A DNA stretch of 64,000 nt. It comes from Devosia aquimaris. GTDB taxonomy: Bacteria > Pseudomonadota > Alphaproteobacteria > Rhizobiales > Devosiaceae. The notes beneath the pieces were generated by a model. The model worked only from the letters and a program-made list of their open reading frames with translations, ran no database searches and was not told the DNA's origin. The stretch spans positions 124,001 to 188,000 of the forward strand of contig NZ_JAIEZN010000001.1 in the NCBI RefSeq assembly GCF_020169335.1, written 5' to 3'. Of the stretch, positions 9,084-18,315 are shown piece by piece (position 1 is the stretch's first letter; every line of letters begins with the position of its first letter). A program made the position numbers and the translations under genes.

Positions 9084-10012
9084 TGAGCGTTCTGCTGATT
9101 GCCGATGTCGATCAGGGTGCCCTCGCGCCCGCCACGGCCCGCGTGCTGTCCGCCGTCGCCGGCCTGGGTCCGGTTGACGTGCTCGTGCTGGGCGACGATG
9201 CCGATGCGGCGGCTGCCGAAGCCGCCAATCTGGTCGGCACCGCCCGCGTTCTCGTGGCCAAGGGCCCGGTTGCCGTCGATGCGGACAGCGATGCTATTGT
9301 TGCGCTGTCGTCAGGCTATCACTTTGTTGTCCAATCGGCGGGAAGTGTCGGTCGAGATCGCATGCCGCGTGTAGCAGCCCGGCTCGATGTCATGCCCGTC
9401 ACCGACATCATCCAGATCCTGGCGCCCAACCGCTTCGTGCGGCCGATTTACGCCGGCAACGCCCTGGAAACCGTGCGTGATGATCAGCCCATCCATGTGC
9501 TGACCATCCGTGCCTCGGCCTTCCGCGCCGCGGCGACAGGCAATGCCGCGCCCGTCGAACGCCTTGATCTGTCAATGCAATCTGCAGTCCGACTGATCGC
9601 CACCCATCGCACGCCCAGTGACACGCCAGACCTGGCGACGGCACAGGTCGTCGTCGGCGGCGGCGTCGCGCTTGGCTCGGCCGAGAACTTCCAACTGGTT
9701 GAAAAACTTGCCAAAAAACTCGGCGCAGCCATCGGCGCAACCCGCGCTGCCGTCGATGCAGGCTTTGCCCCCAATGACTGGCAGGTCGGCCAGACCGGCA
9801 AGATCATCGCCCCCGATCTCTATATCGCCATTGGCATTTCCGGCGCCCTGCAGCACCTGGCCGGCATTCAGGGCGCCAAGAAGATCATCGCCATCAACAC
9901 CGATCCCGAAGCCCCGCTGGTCAAGCTCGCTGACGTCGCCCTTATCGGCGATCTGTTTGACATTGTACCGAAATTGACCGCCGAACTGGAAAGGCTCGGC
10001 GTCAAGCGCTGA
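9083..10012 (+). CDS. etfA: Electron transfer flavoprotein, alpha subunit
   Basis: This is the FAD-binding subunit of the electron transfer flavoprotein, 309 residues, a normal length. The C-terminal FAD domain shows the family signature: the [20 protein letters not shown] segment, then [19 protein letters not shown] with the following DPEAP. A GTG three bases upstream is in frame, but the ATG is better placed behind GGAGG (7 bases) and overlaps the etfB stop. No ETF-QO gene lies next to it. Confidence 0.96.
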   Translation: MSVLLIADVDQGALAPATARVLSAVAGLGPVDVLVLGDDADAAAAEAANLVGTARVLVAKGPVAVDADSDAIVALSSGYHFVVQSAGSVGRDRMPRVAARLDVMPVTDIIQILAPNRFVRPIYAGNALETVRDDQPIHVLTIRASAFRAAATGNAAPVERLDLSMQSAVRLIATHRTPSDTPDLATAQVVVGGGVALGSAENFQLVEKLAKKLGAAIGATRAAVDAGFAPNDWQVGQTGKIIAPDLYIAIGISGALQHLAGIQGAKKIIAINTDPEAPLVKLADVALIGDLFDIVPKLTAELERLGVKR

Positions 10013-10045
10013 GCCATTCGACCAAAAACCAACGCCTGTCTGCGA

Positions 10046-10073
10046 TTGCAAAATCCCTGCCGGCGCCTATAAA
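10046..10073 (+). promoter_or_regulatory. Sigma-70-type promoter of the aminotransferase gene
   Basis: TTGCAA, a 16-base spacer and TATAAA, with transcription predicted to start near 10080, about 25 bases before the ATG. It lies just after the etfA stop, so the aminotransferase is probably transcribed independently. Confidence 0.5.
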
Positions 10074-10105
10074 GGCCCCGCATTCCCACCGGAACGACTC
10101 CTGCC

Positions 10106-11290
10106 ATGTTTGAGACCCTCTCCAAGGCCCCCGGCGACAAGATCCTGGCGCTCATGGGCGAATACGCGGCCGACCCGCGCCCCACCAAGATCGACCTTGG
10201 CGTCGGCGTCTACAAAGACGAGCAGGGCGTCACCCCCATCATGTCCTCGGTCAAAAAGGCCGAGCAAAAGATCCTTTCCGAAGGTAAGACAAAGACTTAC
10301 CTCGGCATTGCCGGCAACAAGGGCTACGGCGCTGCCGTGCTCGATCTGGCCCTGGCCGACAGCGTTGACCGCAGCCGCGTCCGCATTGCCCAGGCGCCCG
10401 GCGGCACCGGCTCGCTCTGGGTGCTGATGCAACTGGTCAACCGTGCCAAGCCCGGCGCCACCGTCTGGGTGTCCGATCCGACCTGGCCGAACCACAATCC
10501 CATCGCCGAAAACTCCGGCCTTGTGGTCAAGACCTATCCCTATTTCGACACCGCCACCCGCGGCGTCAAATTCGAACAGATGCTGGCTGCCCTCGACAAG
10601 ATGGGCCCGGGCGATGTCGTGCTGCTGCATGGCTGCTGCCACAACCCCACCGGCGCGAACCTTACCAATGCCCAGTGGGACAAGGTTGCTGCCAGCCTGG
10701 CGCGCACCGGCGCCTTGCCCTTCATCGACCTGGCCTATCTCGGCTTTGGCGACGGCCTGCTCGAAGACGCCTATGGCACCCGCAAGGTCATTTCCTCGGT
10801 TCCAGAGGCGTTGATTGCCTTCTCGGGCTCCAAGAACTTCGGCCTCTATCGCGAACGCGTCGGCGCCGCCATTCTGGTGGCTCGCGACGCTGCCCAGGCT
10901 GATGTGGCGCAGTCCCAGCTGCTCAATATCATCCGCGGCGCCTATAGCCAGCCGCCCGATCATGGTGCCGAGATCATCCGCACCATTCTTGAGGATGCTG
11001 AGCTGCGCGCCGAGTGGGAGGCCGAGCTCAACCTGATGCGCGCCCGCATGATCCGCCTGCGCGAAAAGCTCAGCGCTGCTATCCGCACCAAGAGCAATTC
11101 GGCCGATTTCGACTTTATTGCCGATCATCGCGGCATGTTCTCGCTGCTGGGCCTGCCCAACAGCGTGGTCGAACATCTTAAGGCCAACAATGGGGTCTAT
11201 ATGATCGGCGACAGTCGCATCAACGTCGCAGGCATCCCCGAAGATCGGGTCGATGATCTCGCTGACGCATTCCTGTCGGCCATGAAATAG
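10106..11290 (+). CDS. Class I aminotransferase, aspartate/aromatic amino acid type (AspC/TyrB-like)
   Basis: This pyridoxal-phosphate enzyme transfers amino groups between aspartate or aromatic amino acids and 2-oxoglutarate. Its 394 residues match AspC and TyrB of the Ia gamma type. Visible marks are DLGVGVYKDEQG near the N-terminus, the substrate segment HNPTGANLT near residue 178, and the cofactor lysine in FSGSKNFGLYRER near residue 245. Near the C-terminus, DSRINVAGI carries the arginine that binds the substrate carboxylate. Sequence alone does not separate aspartate from tyrosine/phenylalanine preference. It stands alone between etfBA and the transaldolase gene. Confidence 0.92.
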   Translation: MFETLSKAPGDKILALMGEYAADPRPTKIDLGVGVYKDEQGVTPIMSSVKKAEQKILSEGKTKTYLGIAGNKGYGAAVLDLALADSVDRSRVRIAQAPGGTGSLWVLMQLVNRAKPGATVWVSDPTWPNHNPIAENSGLVVKTYPYFDTATRGVKFEQMLAALDKMGPGDVVLLHGCCHNPTGANLTNAQWDKVAASLARTGALPFIDLAYLGFGDGLLEDAYGTRKVISSVPEALIAFSGSKNFGLYRERVGAAILVARDAAQADVAQSQLLNIIRGAYSQPPDHGAEIIRTILEDAELRAEWEAELNLMRARMIRLREKLSAAIRTKSNSADFDFIADHRGMFSLLGLPNSVVEHLKANNGVYMIGDSRINVAGIPEDRVDDLADAFLSAMK

Positions 11291-11374
11291 CCCCAGCAAT
11301 TGGCCTTGCGGCAAGTCTTTGCCGTGCTACACCTTTTGCCCATGGGCAAGTCTGAAGACATTTAGGAGGGAACC

Positions 11375-12028
11375 ATGAAGTTCTTCGTCGACACTGCGGA
11401 AATCAAGGACATCAAGGAGCTCTATGCGACCGGTCTCCTCGATGGCGTCACCACCAATCCCAGCCTGATCGCCAAGTCGGGCCGTGACTTCAAGGAAGTC
11501 ATCGCCGAGATCTGCGCCCTGGTTCCCGGCCCGGTTTCGGCCGAAGTGGCGAGCCTGGAATATGAAGGCATGGTTGCCGAAGGCGAGCACCTCGCCAAGA
11601 TCGCCGAGAACGTGGTCATCAAGCTGCCCCTGACGCTCAATGGCCTCAAGGCCACCAAGTACTTCTTCGACAAGGGCATCAAGACCAACGTCACCCTGTG
11701 CTTCTCGGCCAACCAGGCCCTGCTGGCTGCCAAGGTCGGCGCGACCTATATCTCGCCCTTCCTGGGCCGTCTGGATGACATCAACCTCGACGGCGTCGAG
11801 CTGATCGAGAACATCCGCCAGATCTACGACAACTACGCCTTTGACACCCAGATCCTGGCGGCCTCCATCCGCTCGCCCAACCACGTGACCCAGGTTGCGC
11901 TGGCCGGCTCCGATGTGGCCACCATTCCGCCCGACGTGATCCGCAAGCTGGCCAACCACCCGTTGACCAACGCCGGCATCGACGGCTTCCTCAAGGATTG
12001 GAAGGCCACCGGCCAGTCCATCCTCTAG
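11375..12028 (+). CDS. fsa: Fructose-6-phosphate aldolase-type small transaldolase
   Basis: This 217-residue TIM-barrel enzyme belongs to the short transaldolase/fructose-6-phosphate aldolase group that transfers or releases dihydroxyacetone units in pentose-phosphate metabolism. The first strand [13 protein letters not shown], the segment [15 protein letters not shown], and the Schiff-base lysine in NVVIKLPLT near residue 86 are all present. Further landmarks are [23 protein letters not shown] and [14 protein letters not shown] stands before the ATG. Whether it acts as a true transaldolase or as the aldolase cannot be told from length and motifs alone. A terminator follows at 12091. Confidence 0.93.
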   Translation: MKFFVDTAEIKDIKELYATGLLDGVTTNPSLIAKSGRDFKEVIAEICALVPGPVSAEVASLEYEGMVAEGEHLAKIAENVVIKLPLTLNGLKATKYFFDKGIKTNVTLCFSANQALLAAKVGATYISPFLGRLDDINLDGVELIENIRQIYDNYAFDTQILAASIRSPNHVTQVALAGSDVATIPPDVIRKLANHPLTNAGIDGFLKDWKATGQSIL

Positions 12029-12090
12029 GGCGTCGCAAGCCAATAACCGACCTGGTGGTGCGCACGGCGGATCACAAGGCCATGCTACCG

Positions 12091-12130
12091 AGACCTCGCC
12101 CTTCGCTACGCTCAGGGTGAGGTCTTTTGC
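12091..12130 (+). terminator. Rho-independent terminator of the transaldolase gene, built from a palindromic repeat
   Basis: Arms 12091-12102 and 12114-12125 form a 12-pair stem with one G-U pair around an 11-base loop, followed by TTTTGCTTT. The sequence belongs to the same palindrome family seen twice at 56109-56191 (CCTCA, TGAGC, TCGAA and CGAGG blocks). A dispersed repeat therefore seems to have been adopted as a terminator. It ends just before the mrp ATG at 12145. Confidence 0.6.
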
Positions 12131-12144
12131 TTTGAGAGGCCCTC

Positions 12145-13215
12145 ATGGCTGACACCGATCTTGCCGCCGCCATCAAATCTGCCCTCGCTGCCGTGGAAAT
12201 CCCCGGTGGCGGCGACCTTGCTGGCTATGCCGGCCTCTCCGATATTATCGTCACCCCCTCGGCCGTGGCCTTTGCCATCGCCGTGGCTCCCGGCATGGAG
12301 GCCGCCTTCGGCCCGGCGCGGGAAGCCGCTCAGCACGCAGCCCAGGCCGTTGCCGGCACCCGCAAGGTCATGGTCTCGCTCACGGGCGGCAAGGCCCCAC
12401 CAAAGGCTGGCCCGACCTTCTCGCATGGCAAGCCGGTCCCGCCGGGCAAGACCGCCGTTCCCGGCGTCCGCCGGATCATTGCTGTCGGCTCCGGCAAGGG
12501 CGGCGTTGGCAAATCCACCACCGCCGTCAACATCGCCCTGGCGCTGCAGGCCGAAGGCTTGCGCGTGGGCGTACTCGATGCCGATCTCTATGGGCCCTCC
12601 ATCCCCAAGCTGCTGGGGCTCGAAGGCCAACCGGCCATCCGCGACGATGGCATCTTCACGCCCCATGCCGCCTTTGGCCTCAAGGCCATGTCGATCGGCT
12701 CCATGCTGGTCAAGGACCAGGCGGTTGTCTGGCGCGGGCCGATGGCCACCTCGGCGCTCCGCCAATTGCTGCGCGAGACGGACTGGGGTGAGCTCGACGC
12801 CCTGGTGGTCGATTTGCCCCCCGGCACCGGCGATATCCAGATTTCTCTGTTCCAGCAGGCCACCGTCGACGGCGTGGTCATCGTCTCCACGCCGCAGGAT
12901 CTGGCCCTGATCGATGCCAAGAAGGCCATCGACATGATCAAGCGCTTTGACGTGCTGCTGCTCGGCCTGGTCGAGAACATGAGCTATTTCATCGCGCCCG
13001 ACACCGGCAATCGCTACGACATCTTTGGCTCTGGCGGCGCCGAGCGCGCTGCCGGCGAACTGGGCATGCCATTCCTGGGCGCCGTGCCGCTGGTCATGTC
13101 CATCCGCGAGGGTTCTGACAGCGGCGTTCCACCGCTGGTCGCTGCGCCCGATGGCCCGGAATCTCAGGCCTATCGCGCCATAGCACGCCGCATTCTGGCT
13201 CAGGTCGCCGTCTGA
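12145..13215 (+). CDS. mrp: Mrp/ApbC-type Fe-S cluster carrier ATPase
   Basis: This 356-residue P-loop ATPase of the Mrp/NBP35 family carries [4Fe-4S] clusters to apoproteins in the cytoplasm. An N-terminal DUF59/MIP18-like domain (about residues 1-90) precedes a proline/glycine linker. The ATPase begins with the deviant Walker A GSGKGGVGKSTT near residue 117 and continues with LDADLYGPSIP and DLPPGTGDIQ. The C-terminal CXXC pair that binds the cluster in E. coli ApbC is absent; the corresponding stretch reads YFIAPDTGNRYDIFG. From memory, other Rhizobiales orthologues look similar, so this is probably a lineage trait rather than damage. Confidence 0.92.
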   Translation: MADTDLAAAIKSALAAVEIPGGGDLAGYAGLSDIIVTPSAVAFAIAVAPGMEAAFGPAREAAQHAAQAVAGTRKVMVSLTGGKAPPKAGPTFSHGKPVPPGKTAVPGVRRIIAVGSGKGGVGKSTTAVNIALALQAEGLRVGVLDADLYGPSIPKLLGLEGQPAIRDDGIFTPHAAFGLKAMSIGSMLVKDQAVVWRGPMATSALRQLLRETDWGELDALVVDLPPGTGDIQISLFQQATVDGVVIVSTPQDLALIDAKKAIDMIKRFDVLLLGLVENMSYFIAPDTGNRYDIFGSGGAERAAGELGMPFLGAVPLVMSIREGSDSGVPPLVAAPDGPESQAYRAIARRILAQVAV

Positions 13216-13265
13216 CGTGCCAGCGCGTTAATCATTTGTTAGCGGGCCGGCTTCAGACTTGAGCC

Positions 13266-13559
13266 ATGGCTATCATTCAGCGAGTGAGCGCGTACGACGC
13301 TATTATGAACCAGCGGGCCCGCCGTGCCGACGCGGCAGCGCTGGCCGAAGCGCGTTCGGCCGCGCGCAAGGAAGCAGCCGAAAAAGCCATGGCGCGCTCG
13401 GAATCGGTGCGCTCTGCGATGTCCAACAACATCAACCAGACCGTCTCCAATGGCATTCAGCTCACCTCACAGCTAGTCTCGACGCGCGTCAACGCGGCCA
13501 ACAAGGCCAAGGCCGAAGAGATCGCGGCCAAGGCCGACGCGATGATGAAGCTCGCCTGA
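13266..13559 (+). CDS. Small alanine-rich helical protein of unknown function
   Basis: I do not recognise this 97-residue protein. It is rich in alanine, lysine, glutamate and arginine (RRADAAALAEARSAARKEAAEKAMARSE) and has a central polar stretch NNINQTVSNGIQLTSQLVSTRVNAA. The pattern suggests two long amphipathic helices separated by a hinge, possibly a coiled coil. It has no signal peptide, membrane segment or cysteine. The ATG follows the mrp stop by about 50 bases on the same strand. Codon use resembles its neighbours, which supports a real gene. A structural or membrane-surface role is only a guess. Confidence 0.7.
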   Translation: MAIIQRVSAYDAIMNQRARRADAAALAEARSAARKEAAEKAMARSESVRSAMSNNINQTVSNGIQLTSQLVSTRVNAANKAKAEEIAAKADAMMKLA

Positions 13560-13655
13560 TCGGCGGCCATTCCCTTCCGCAATCGATTGCATAAGCCTTT
13601 CCGCTGCGCTATCGGCTAGTCTGCCTATCGCCGCGACAGACCTGCAAGGATCGCC

Positions 13656-14969
13656 ATGTTCTCCTTTGACCGCCAGCAATTCGGCCCGCGCTTCACTTTC
13701 GGTGCCGCGACGGCCGCCTATCAGATCGAGGGCGGGCAGATGGACGGACGCGGGCCTTCCATCTGGGACAGTTTCTCGGCCACCCCAGGCAATGTTCGCA
13801 ACGGCGACACCGGGCGCAACGCCTGCAATCACTATGAACTCTGGCCTGCCGATCTCGATCTGATCCGCGACGCCGGTTTTGACGCCTATCGATTTTCCTT
13901 CGCCTGGCCGCGGCTGATTCCCGAGGGGACCGGCGCCGTCAACGCTGCTGGCGTCGACTACTATGATCGCCTCGTCGATGGCATGCTCGAGCGCGGCATC
14001 AAGCCCTATGCGACCCTTTATCATTGGGATCTGCCGTCGGCCCTGCAGGACAAGGGCGGCTGGATGAACCGCGATATCGCCAGCTGGTTCGCCGACTATG
14101 CCGTGTTGATTGCCAACAAGTTTGGGGATCGGCTCGAAGCCATCGCCACAATCAATGAGCCCTGGTGCGTTGCCTTCCTCAGCCACTATCTCGGCATCCA
14201 CGCACCCGGCTATCGCGACCTGCGCGCTGCTGCCCGCGCCATGCACCACGTCCTGTTTGCACATGGCACAGCCATTGATGCCCTGCGCGCAAACGGAGCC
14301 AAGAACCTGGGTATCGTGCTCAATCTGGAAAAATCCGAAGCGGCCAGCGATAGTGCTGAAGACCTCGCGGCTCTGGACCTGGGCGATGCCCTCTTCAACC
14401 GCTGGTACCTAGGCGGCGTCCTCAAGGGGCAATATCCCCAGGTGGTGCTGGACTTCCTCGGTGAGCACATGCCCGCCGGCTATCAGGCCGACATGGATGT
14501 CGTCTCCCGCCCGCTCGACTGGCTCGGTATCAACTACTACACACGCAGCCTCTACAAGGCCTCCAACACGCCCGGCAATCCCATCGAACAGGTTCCCGGT
14601 CCGCTGGAAAAGACAGACATCGGCTGGGAAATCTACCCCAAGGGCTTGAGCGACCTGCTGGTGCGGGTGTCCAACGAATACACCAAGATTCCCCTCTACG
14701 TGACCGAGAACGGCATGGCCGAGGTTGAAGGTGAAGACGATCCGCGCCGCGTCAAATATTACGACGAGCATCTCAAGGCCGTGCTGACCGCGCGCGAGCA
14801 GGGCGCCGACGTGCGCGGCTATTTTGCCTGGTCGCTGCTGGACAATTATGAATGGGCCGAAGGCTATGAGAAGCGCTTCGGTCTGGTTCATGTCGACTAC
14901 AAGACACAGGTCCGCACGCCCAAGGCGAGCTATCGGGCATTCCAGGGGTTGCTGCACAATAGCCGGTGA
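13656..14969 (+). CDS. Beta-glucosidase, glycoside hydrolase family 1
   Basis: This retaining beta-glycosidase of 437 residues hydrolyses cellobiose-like or aryl beta-glucosides, probably in the cytoplasm since no signal peptide is seen. The GH1 N-terminal signature is present (FTFGAATAAYQIEGG). The acid/base glutamate is in TINEPW near residue 169, and the nucleophile glutamate is in YVTENGMAE near residue 350. The sugar-binding WSLLDNYEWAEGY motif follows near residue 390. AAGGA precedes the ATG. It is followed on the same strand by a GH13 alpha-glucosidase, so the pair may process both anomeric types of imported disaccharide. No transporter is directly linked. Confidence 0.95.
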   Translation: MFSFDRQQFGPRFTFGAATAAYQIEGGQMDGRGPSIWDSFSATPGNVRNGDTGRNACNHYELWPADLDLIRDAGFDAYRFSFAWPRLIPEGTGAVNAAGVDYYDRLVDGMLERGIKPYATLYHWDLPSALQDKGGWMNRDIASWFADYAVLIANKFGDRLEAIATINEPWCVAFLSHYLGIHAPGYRDLRAAARAMHHVLFAHGTAIDALRANGAKNLGIVLNLEKSEAASDSAEDLAALDLGDALFNRWYLGGVLKGQYPQVVLDFLGEHMPAGYQADMDVVSRPLDWLGINYYTRSLYKASNTPGNPIEQVPGPLEKTDIGWEIYPKGLSDLLVRVSNEYTKIPLYVTENGMAEVEGEDDPRRVKYYDEHLKAVLTAREQGADVRGYFAWSLLDNYEWAEGYEKRFGLVHVDYKTQVRTPKASYRAFQGLLHNSR

Positions 14970-15036
14970 GCCGCTCTTTCAGGGCAGGGGCGCGAGGTGC
15001 TAGGTGTGGAAGACCACCGCTGCACCGGAGCCGACA

Positions 15037-16707
15037 ATGACCGCCAACCCGCTCATGACCGAGCAGAAGAAGATCGATAACGCCGCCATCGATGCGGACT
15101 GGTGGCGCGGGGCGGTGATCTATCAGATCTACCCGCGCTCCTTCCAGGATCAGGATGGCGACGGCGTTGGCGATCTGGTGGGCATTACCAGCCGGCTCGA
15201 CTATGTCGCCGATCTGGGCGTGGACGCCATCTGGCTGTCGCCGGTCTTCACCTCGCCCATGAAGGACTTCGGATACGACGTCTCCAACTATCGCGACATC
15301 GATCCCTCGTTCGGTACGCTCGAGGATTTCGACCGACTGGTGCAGAAGGCGCACTCGCTGGGGCTCAAGGTCATCATCGATCAGGTGATTTCCCATTCCT
15401 CCGACAAGCATGCCTGGTTCGCCGAAAGCCGCGTCTCGCGCACCAATGCCAAGGCAGACTGGTATGTCTGGGCCGATGCCAAGCCCGATGGCACCCCGCC
15501 CAACAACTGGCTCTCCATCTTCGGCGGCTCCGCCTGGCATTGGGACAGTCGGCGCATGCAGTATTATCTGCACAATTTCCTGGTCTCCCAGCCCGATCTC
15601 AACTTCCACAATCCGGATGTGCAGGACGCCCTTCTGGGCGAGATGCGCTTCTGGCTGGAGCGTGGCGTTGATGGCTTTCGCCTGGACACCGTGAACTTCT
15701 ATTTCTGTTCGCTGGGGCTGGAGAACAATCCCGTCGTCAAGGCAGAGGACTTCAACGCCTCCACCGCGCCGGCGGTCAATCCCTACAATTTCCAGGAGCA
15801 CATCTACGACAAGTCGCGCCCTGAGAACCTGGCGTTCCTCAAGCGCCTGCGCGCACTGCTGGACGAATATCCCGGCCGCACCACCGTGGGCGAGATCGGC
15901 GACAGCCAGCACCAGCTTGAACTGATGGCGCAGTACACCTCCGGTGAGGACATGCTGCATATGGCCTACACTTTTGACTACCTGGGCGGCGAGTTCTCGG
16001 CTGCCCATTTCCACGCAGCCATCGCCGCCACCGAACAGCAGGCCCCTGATGGCTGGATTTGCCTGGCCTTCTCCAACCACGACGTCGTACGTCATGTCAG
16101 CCGCTGGGCGGCCCATGGTCAGGAGGCCGCCTTCACGCGCCTGGCCGCCACCCTGATCCTCTCCATGCGCGGCTCGGTGTGCCTCTATCAGGGCGAAGAA
16201 CTCGGCCTCAAGGAAGCCGAGCTGTCCTTTGCCGATCTGGTCGATCCCTATGGCATCGAGTTCTGGCCCGAGTTCAAGGGCCGCGACGGTTGCCGCACGC
16301 CCATGGTCTGGCAGTCCCATGCCGCCAATGGTGGCTTCTCGATTGCCAATCGGACATGGCTGCCGATCCCGGCGGAGCACCTGAGCCACGCCGTGGACCT
16401 GCAGGACAAGGTCGAAGGCTCGCCGCTTGAGTTCTATCGGTCCATGCTGGCCTTCCGGCGGGCACATCCGGCCCTGGCCAAGGGCAGTATCGAACTGCTC
16501 GACACAGTGGGCAATGTGCTCGCCTTCATCCGTCAGCATGGCGACGAGCGCCTGCTCTGCGTGTTCAACATGGGCGATTCAGAGGCCAGCTATGTCCTGC
16601 CGGCCGGGCTCGTGCCAACCGACATCGGCTGCCCCGGCGTCACGGCCGCCCCGGTTGGTGACAAACTCGCGCTCGAGCCCTTCGCCGCCTATCTGGCCCG
16701 TATCTAG
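15037..16707 (+). CDS. Alpha-glucosidase / oligo-1,6-glucosidase-like enzyme, GH13
   Basis: This 556-residue GH13 enzyme cleaves alpha-glucosidic bonds of small malto- or isomalto-oligosaccharides, sucrose or trehalose derivatives. The barrel begins WWRGAVIYQIYPRSFQD. Conserved regions are visible: DQVISHSSD (region I), GFRLDTVNFY with the nucleophile aspartate (II), GEIGDS with the acid/base glutamate (III) and FSNHDVVRH (IV). The chosen ATG has GGAG upstream; a GTG 11 codons earlier is possible. No signal peptide is present, implying action on imported sugar. Exact linkage preference cannot be read from the sequence. Confidence 0.93.
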   Translation: MTANPLMTEQKKIDNAAIDADWWRGAVIYQIYPRSFQDQDGDGVGDLVGITSRLDYVADLGVDAIWLSPVFTSPMKDFGYDVSNYRDIDPSFGTLEDFDRLVQKAHSLGLKVIIDQVISHSSDKHAWFAESRVSRTNAKADWYVWADAKPDGTPPNNWLSIFGGSAWHWDSRRMQYYLHNFLVSQPDLNFHNPDVQDALLGEMRFWLERGVDGFRLDTVNFYFCSLGLENNPVVKAEDFNASTAPAVNPYNFQEHIYDKSRPENLAFLKRLRALLDEYPGRTTVGEIGDSQHQLELMAQYTSGEDMLHMAYTFDYLGGEFSAAHFHAAIAATEQQAPDGWICLAFSNHDVVRHVSRWAAHGQEAAFTRLAATLILSMRGSVCLYQGEELGLKEAELSFADLVDPYGIEFWPEFKGRDGCRTPMVWQSHAANGGFSIANRTWLPIPAEHLSHAVDLQDKVEGSPLEFYRSMLAFRRAHPALAKGSIELLDTVGNVLAFIRQHGDERLLCVFNMGDSEASYVLPAGLVPTDIGCPGVTAAPVGDKLALEPFAAYLARI

Positions 16708-16755
16708 AGCGCGAGCGGCCTTGCCAGGCTGGTCTCTCACTCTCCCGCAGAAGGT

Positions 16756-18315
16756 TCACCCCAGCTCGGGTAGGCGTGCCGCCACCAGATCCTGTGTCAG
16801 CTGGTGCTGCGGCTGGCTGAAGATCGCGCTCGGCCGGCCCTCTTCAACGATCTTACCGGCCTGCATCACCAGGACGCGATCGGCCATGGCGGCAACCATG
16901 TCGAGGTCATGGCTGATGATGAGATAGGTCAGGCCGAACTGCGCCCGCAATCGGGCCAGCAGGTCGAGCACTTCGCCGCGCACGGAAACATCCAGAGCCG
17001 ACACCGGTTCGTCGAGCACCAGCAGGCGCGGACGTGTCACCAGGGCGCGTGCAATCGCCAGCCGCTGTCGCTGTCCGCCGGAGAATTCATGCGGATAGCG
17101 ATCCAGCATGGCCGGGTCGAGGCCAACAGCACTGACGGCTTCCGCCAGTCGGGCCGGCGTCTGCGCGCGATCGAGGCCGGTTTCGAGGTGCAGCGGCTCG
17201 GCCAGCGAGTTGCCGATGGTCAGGCGCGGGTCGAAGCTGCTGAACGGATCCTGGAACACCAGCGAAATGTCGCGTCGCAGCGCCTTGGGCAAGTCCCTGC
17301 CGCGATAGCTCTGGCCGGCGAAGCGCACCGACCCCGCCGTCGCGGTATCGAGCCCGACAATGATCTTGGCCAGCGTGGTCTTGCCGCAACCGGACGGGCC
17401 GACCAGCGCCAGAACTTCGCCGGTGCCGATGGTGAAGTGGACATTGTCGACCGCCCGCAGGGGCTTGCCGGCCAGCAGGAAGGCATTGCGCTGGCGGTAG
17501 TCGCGCGTCAGGCCCTCAACCTCCAGCAGCGGCGCGCCGACGCTGTGTTGCTGGTGCGTCGAAACATCAAAACGCGACGCCGCGATCAGCCGCCGCGTAT
17601 AGTCTTCCTTGGGTGCACCCAGGACATTGCTCACCGAACCGGTCTCGACGATGCGCCCCTTGTGCATCACGGCAACGCGGCTGCACACCTGCGCCACGGC
17701 CTTGAGATCATGGCTGATGAACAGCAGCGCCATCCGTCGGCGCGCGCAGATCTCCACGATCAGCGACAACACCTTGCGCTGCGTGATCAGATCGAGAGCG
17801 GACGTGGGCTCGTCGGCAATCAGAATGTCGGGCTGGCTGGCCAGGGCCATGGCGATCATCGCACGCTGTCGCTGTCCGCCAGACAGCTGATGCGCATAGC
17901 GGTCGCCATGCTTCTGCTCCAGCCCGACCTCGGCCAGCAGCTGCGGCGTATCGATCTGGGCGGATGCATGCAGGCAGTTGAGGTTGATGGCTTCGGCGAT
18001 CTGGTCATTGATGCGCATCAGCGGGTTGAGCGCGGTCATGGGTTCCTGGAACACCATGCCGATACGCTTGCCGCGCAGGCGCGCCATGGCGCGCTCCGTA
18101 GTCGGTGTCGGCGCGCCATCGATGCTGATGCGCCCGGCGCGCGTGGCGCCTTCCGGCAGGAGGTCGGTGATGGCGAGCGCTGTCAGCGTCTTGCCTGAGC
18201 CGCTCTCCCCGATGATGCCCAGCCGCTCGCCGCTGTCGAGCGTGAGATCGATACTGTTCACCGCCACCACGTCGCCAAAGCGGACGACCAGATCTCTCAC
18301 ATCAAGCAAGGACAT
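16756..18315 (-). CDS. Dipeptide/oligopeptide ABC transporter, fused double ATP-binding protein (DppD-DppF type)
   Basis: This protein of 519 residues holds both ATPase domains of a peptide-type importer in one chain, like YejF. Domain 1 has Walker A GESGSGKT near residue 37, the signature LSGGQRQR and Walker B ILIADEP. Domain 2, from about residue 265, has GPSGCGKTT, FSGGQRQR and LLVLDEP. It attaches to the two permeases encoded just upstream, and its ATG overlaps the end of the second permease gene by 14 bases. It is the last gene of the operon and converges with the GH13 gene, with no obvious terminator between. Confidence 0.95.
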   Translation of the reverse strand: MSLLDVRDLVVRFGDVVAVNSIDLTLDSGERLGIIGESGSGKTLTALAITDLLPEGATRAGRISIDGAPTPTTERAMARLRGKRIGMVFQEPMTALNPLMRINDQIAEAINLNCLHASAQIDTPQLLAEVGLEQKHGDRYAHQLSGGQRQRAMIAMALASQPDILIADEPTSALDLITQRKVLSLIVEICARRRMALLFISHDLKAVAQVCSRVAVMHKGRIVETGSVSNVLGAPKEDYTRRLIAASRFDVSTHQQHSVGAPLLEVEGLTRDYRQRNAFLLAGKPLRAVDNVHFTIGTGEVLALVGPSGCGKTTLAKIIVGLDTATAGSVRFAGQSYRGRDLPKALRRDISLVFQDPFSSFDPRLTIGNSLAEPLHLETGLDRAQTPARLAEAVSAVGLDPAMLDRYPHEFSGGQRQRLAIARALVTRPRLLVLDEPVSALDVSVRGEVLDLLARLRAQFGLTYLIISHDLDMVAAMADRVLVMQAGKIVEEGRPSAIFSQPQHQLTQDLVAARLPELG

